Part shown: piece by piece, positions 42,379-45,105 of the stretch
How the letters are laid out: each line of letters opens with the position of its first letter
Numbering within the stretch: position 1 is the stretch's first letter
Origin: Planctomycetota bacterium
GTDB taxonomy: Bacteria > Planctomycetota > UBA11346
Direction of reading: 5' to 3'
Length of the DNA: 45,105 nucleotides
Assembly: GCA_025055595.1 (NCBI GenBank)
Contig: JANWWU010000085.1
Span: 1-45,105 of the forward strand
Position numbers and translations under genes: made by a program
Notes under the pieces: model-generated
The model's database searches: none
What the model saw: the letters and a program-made list of their open reading frames with translations, nothing else
What the model was told of the DNA's origin: nothing

Positions 42379-43592
42379 CCGCCGGCGTCGCACCGCAGCG
42401 CGTGCTGATCATCGTGCTGACCAGCGGGCGGCGGCTCAGCGTCACGGTCGTCGCCATCGACCCGCAGCGCGGCGAGGAGCCGCGACGGCACAAGGAGTTC
42501 CCGCTGCGCTGGGCGGAGCTGGACCACGCCGGGCGGGTGGCGGCGCTGCGTCAGGCCCTCGAGGCCACCTGCCAGCCGCTCGGGCTGATCCCGCACTCGC
42601 TGTTCATCGCCTGCACCGATCCGTCGCTCGCCGCCACCCCGGTCAGCGGCTGGGCGGCGATCGGCGAGGACATCGTCATCAGCGAGCACGAGCGCGACTA
42701 CGCGCTGGCGCGCGCCCGCGCCCATGCGACCGCCGACGACCGCGAGGTGCTCGATGTGCTGCCGACGCATTGGACCGTCCGCTCGCGCGCCGGCCAGGAG
42801 GACTGCGACGACCCGCTCGGCAAGTACGGCGATCACCTGACCTGCCACGCGCTGCGCATCACCGCCCGCCGCGGGCTGGCCGAAGAGTACCGCCGCGTCG
42901 TCGAGGACCTCGGCCTGCATCTCGAGGGCCTGATCCCACAGCCGGTCGCGCTCTACCGCGGGGTGGCGAGCCGCCTGCCGAAGACCAACACCCAGCTGAT
43001 CATCGACATCGGCGCGCGCCACACCACCCTGCTGGTGCGCCGGCGCGGCCGCCTCGCCCACCTCGAGACCCATGCCTTCGGCGGCGACACGATCAGCGAG
43101 CGCATCGCCAGCGCGCTCGGCATCGATCCACAGCACGCCGAGGACCTCAAGCACACGCTCGACATCGCGCAGCCGATCGCGACCGACAGCAGCGAGGGGC
43201 AGCTGACCTTGTTCAGCGAGCTGCAGCAGCGGCAGGCGGCACAGGCGGCGCGCGTCGCCCAGGAATGTGTCGCCGCGTTCTTCCGCGAGCGCGCGCGCTA
43301 CCTGCGCGACGAGCGCGACCTGCTGTCGCAGCGCGGCCAGATCCACCTCTTCGGCCGCGGCGCCGCGCTGCGCGGCCTCGCCCCGCTGCTCAGCGACATC
43401 TTCCGCCTCGAAGCGCTGATCGGCAGCGGCAGCAAGCACGCCGATCCCGGCAGCGAGCTCGATGGCCTGCTCGTCGCCGGCGTCATCCGCTGCGCCGCCG
43501 ACCGCCGCATCGCCCACCTCGAGGCGGCCTCGTACACCCTGCGCGGTCTCGCGCAGCGGATGATCGCGTGGCTGCGCGAGCCGCTGCGCTGA
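42375..43592 (+). CDS. Divergent FtsA/PilM-fold ATPase
   Basis: 405 residues. The middle region (about 110-185) resembles the FtsA SHS2 domain, with DDPLGKYGDHLTCHALRIT in the place of the usual DP-x-GM block. The second phosphate motif is IIDIGARHTTLLVRR, followed by FGGDTISERIASALG and HAEDLK, as in FtsA. The first phosphate motif is degraded: VLTSGRRLSVTVVAID lacks the normal DxGT. FtsA tethers FtsZ to the membrane, but no FtsZ gene lies here, and the C-terminal amphipathic helix could be RMIAWLREPLR. PilM is the other main relative. It is coupled to tilS (ATGA) and followed by a hairpin. Confidence 0.78.
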   Translation: MTAGVAPQRVLIIVLTSGRRLSVTVVAIDPQRGEEPRRHKEFPLRWAELDHAGRVAALRQALEATCQPLGLIPHSLFIACTDPSLAATPVSGWAAIGEDIVISEHERDYALARARAHATADDREVLDVLPTHWTVRSRAGQEDCDDPLGKYGDHLTCHALRITARRGLAEEYRRVVEDLGLHLEGLIPQPVALYRGVASRLPKTNTQLIIDIGARHTTLLVRRRGRLAHLETHAFGGDTISERIASALGIDPQHAEDLKHTLDIAQPIATDSSEGQLTLFSELQQRQAAQAARVAQECVAAFFRERARYLRDERDLLSQRGQIHLFGRGAALRGLAPLLSDIFRLEALIGSGSKHADPGSELDGLLVAGVIRCAADRRIAHLEAASYTLRGLAQRMIAWLREPLR

Positions 43593-43593
43593 G

Positions 43594-43618
43594 CGCCGTC
43601 CTTGAGCAGGGGGCGGCG
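43594..43618 (+). terminator. Hairpin after the FtsA-like gene, possible terminator
   Basis: CGCCGTCC (43594-43601) and GGGCGGCG (43611-43618) form an 8-bp stem with one G-T pair and a nine-base loop, directly after the stop codon. It is followed by only TT, so a weak intrinsic terminator at best. Its place between two units supports the reading. Confidence 0.45.
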
Positions 43619-43663
43619 TTCGTAGAGTGCCCTCGTCGAGCGCCTCGCTTGCGAGGAGGTCCT

Positions 43664-45105
43664 GTGCATCGCCCCTGCGTCCCCCTGGTCCTAGCCCTCG
43701 CGCTGTCCTGTCCCGCCGCCGACCTGCGCGCGGCGCAGCCGGCGGCCAGCGAGCTCCGCCGCGTGCAGTCGGTCTCGCTCGAGCAGCTGCTCGCCACCCC
43801 GCTGTCCTATCAGAGCGTGCCGGTGCAGTTCGAGGCCATCTGGCTCGGCATCACCGACCTGTTCGACAGCCAGCGCAGCCACTTCCACCCCGAGCGCTAC
43901 CTGAACTGCGCGGTGTGGAGCGCGCGCGCCCGCCTCTGGGACCCCGTCGAGCGCAGCCAGCCCCTGGTCACGCTGTTCATCAGCAAGGACCTGCCGGGCG
44001 CCGACCACGTGGCGCAGCTGCGCCGCTACCAGCCGGTGCGGGTCACCGGCCGGGTCGCCGCGATCATCGACGGCCTGCCGTGGATCGAGGTGCGCGCGAT
44101 CAGCCCTCTGCCGCACAACACCCAGTACTCCGACAGCGCGCTGACCCACATCTCCCAGGGCATCGCGCTCGCCGCTGAGAACGCCGTCGAGCTGGCCGAC
44201 GAGCACTTCGCCGCGGCCTTGGCGGAAGCGCTGCCGACGCACGCGCGCATCCTGGTCGGCGAGCTGCGCGCGCGGGCCCTCGCCCACGCTGAGCGCTGGA
44301 GCGAGGTCGCCGCCGTCCTCGAGCCGATCCTGCCGCTTGCCGATGCCGATGCCGCGCTGGCGCCGGCGACACGGGCCGGGCTGCATGCCCTGCAGGCCCG
44401 CGCCCTGCAGGCCAGCGCGGGCGAGGACCGGGCCCGCCACGAACTGGCGATCGCGGCCGCGGAGCGCGCGCTGGCCATCGATCCGGCGCAGTCCGAGGCC
44501 TATGCCGTCCTCGGCATCAGCCTCGCCGCGGTCGGGCGGCTCGACGAAGCTCGCCGCCACTGCGAGCGCGCCCAGCGCCTGCGGCCCGACGATGCCCAAG
44601 TGCGCTTGACGCTCGGCCGCATCCTCGATGCCCAAGGCCGACACGAGGCCGCGATCGAGGTCCTGCGCCGCGCCATCGACCTCGCGCCCAAGGACCCGCA
44701 GATCCACCTCGCGATCGCCCGCGCCTACCTCAACCGCGGGCGCGCTGCCGGCGAGCTCCAAGACTTTCTCCTCGCCCTGCGCGAATGCGAGATCGCGCTG
44801 CGCCTCGATGCGCGGCTGGCCGCGGCCCATCTCGTCAACGCCCGGGTTCTCGAGCTCGCCGCTGAGCGCGGCCTCGCCCTGCCGCTGCCGGAGGGCCGAG
44901 TGGTGCCGACGCGCCAGCACATCAAGGAGCGCTACGAGCTCGCCCTGCGCCTCGATGCCGCGCTTGCCGAAGCGCGCCGCGCCCTCCAAGCTATCGTCGA
45001 TCAGGAACAGGCCGAGGCGCGCGCCAAGGCCGAAGCCGAAGAGCGCGCCCGACGCGAGGCCGAAGAGCGGGCACGCTTAGAAGCTGAAGAGCGCGCGCGG
45101 CGCGA
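43664..45105 (+). CDS. Exported TPR protein with Glu/Arg/Ala coiled coil, cut by the window edge
   Basis: The frame is open from GTG 43664 to the right edge, 480 codons without a stop. A signal peptide (about 1-20, LVLALALSCPAADL) is followed by an OB-like or beta-rich part (about 35-150, with VRVTGRVAAIIDGLPWIEV). At least three TPR units come next (about 255-370), with AYAVLGISLAAVGRLDEARRH and LTLGRILDAQGRHEAAIEV. It ends in a repeating Glu/Ala/Arg coiled coil (AEAEERARREAEERAR) that continues past the window. An AGGAGGT ribosome site (43654-43660) supports the start, although it is close to it. The function is unknown; a scaffold in the envelope is likely. Confidence 0.82.
   Translation, partial: MHRPCVPLVLALALSCPAADLRAAQPAASELRRVQSVSLEQLLATPLSYQSVPVQFEAIWLGITDLFDSQRSHFHPERYLNCAVWSARARLWDPVERSQPLVTLFISKDLPGADHVAQLRRYQPVRVTGRVAAIIDGLPWIEVRAISPLPHNTQYSDSALTHISQGIALAAENAVELADEHFAAALAEALPTHARILVGELRARALAHAERWSEVAAVLEPILPLADADAALAPATRAGLHALQARALQASAGEDRARHELAIAAAERALAIDPAQSEAYAVLGISLAAVGRLDEARRHCERAQRLRPDDAQVRLTLGRILDAQGRHEAAIEVLRRAIDLAPKDPQIHLAIARAYLNRGRAAGELQDFLLALRECEIALRLDARLAAAHLVNARVLELAAERGLALPLPEGRVVPTRQHIKERYELALRLDAALAEARRALQAIVDQEQAEARAKAEAEERARREAEERARLEAEERARR

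Noticed and set aside
1-45105. CRISPR arrays, insertion sequences, rRNA genes
   Set aside because: No regularly spaced repeats, transposase motifs or rRNA-like stretches were seen anywhere in the window.

Overview
The window is a gene-dense, GC-rich bacterial chromosome segment with no recognisable transposase, integrase, phage gene, rRNA or CRISPR array, and no stretch over 300 bases without a gene. The pilus genes at the left match in kind and order the Amuc_1098-1101 (secretin / 1099 / 1100 / PilM) cluster of Akkermansia. A secreted beta-helix protein ends in a dockerin-like 'NATDVLLAR' tail. Together these suggest a member of the Planctomycetes-Verrucomicrobia-Chlamydiae superphylum, most likely a planctomycete-like organism; this is inference, not a phylogeny.

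Layout. (1) 1-10169, minus strand: a pilus/secretin locus running pilM (fused to a PilN-like part), an Amuc_1100-like and an Amuc_1099-like membrane-anchored protein, then three translationally coupled secretin-type genes, the last cut by the window edge. Sigma-54-like promoter sites precede pilM and the first secretin gene. (2) 10337-17848, plus strand: a small unknown protein, SppA peptidase, a MacB/LolCDE-like ABC pair, DNA polymerase III delta (HolA), a zinc-ribbon membrane protein and RsmB; most are joined by ATGA/GTGA overlaps. (3) 17883-22996: a small minus-strand gene with an apparent frameshift, a SlyD-like isomerase, an SGNH esterase, two tandem LPP20-type lipoproteins, malate dehydrogenase and a Fur-family regulator. 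(4) 23062-33146: a 1,408-residue secreted beta-helix protein, RpoN (sigma-54), a membrane protein, an outer-membrane-type beta-barrel candidate, a GH130 phosphorylase, a DASS-family anion transporter and tRNA-Leu(UAG). (5) 33251-45105, plus strand and visibly the most GC-rich part: an ABC transporter with a companion protein and RibF in one coupled unit, a DUF349 protein, then methyltransferase, NrnA-like DHH phosphoesterase, TilS and a divergent FtsA-like ATPase in a second coupled unit, and a TPR protein cut by the right edge.

How it fits together. The first block should encode an inner-membrane pilus platform and outer-membrane secretins; the sigma-54 factor that could read its two candidate promoters is encoded about 17 kb away. 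No extension ATPase (PilB), retraction ATPase (PilT), PilC or pilin is seen here, so those must lie elsewhere. The remaining genes are housekeeping (replication, rRNA and tRNA modification, flavin cofactor synthesis, RNA turnover) mixed with envelope and carbohydrate functions (lipoproteins, esterase, GH130, beta-helix protein). Protein assignments rest on motifs read by eye; no database search was run.
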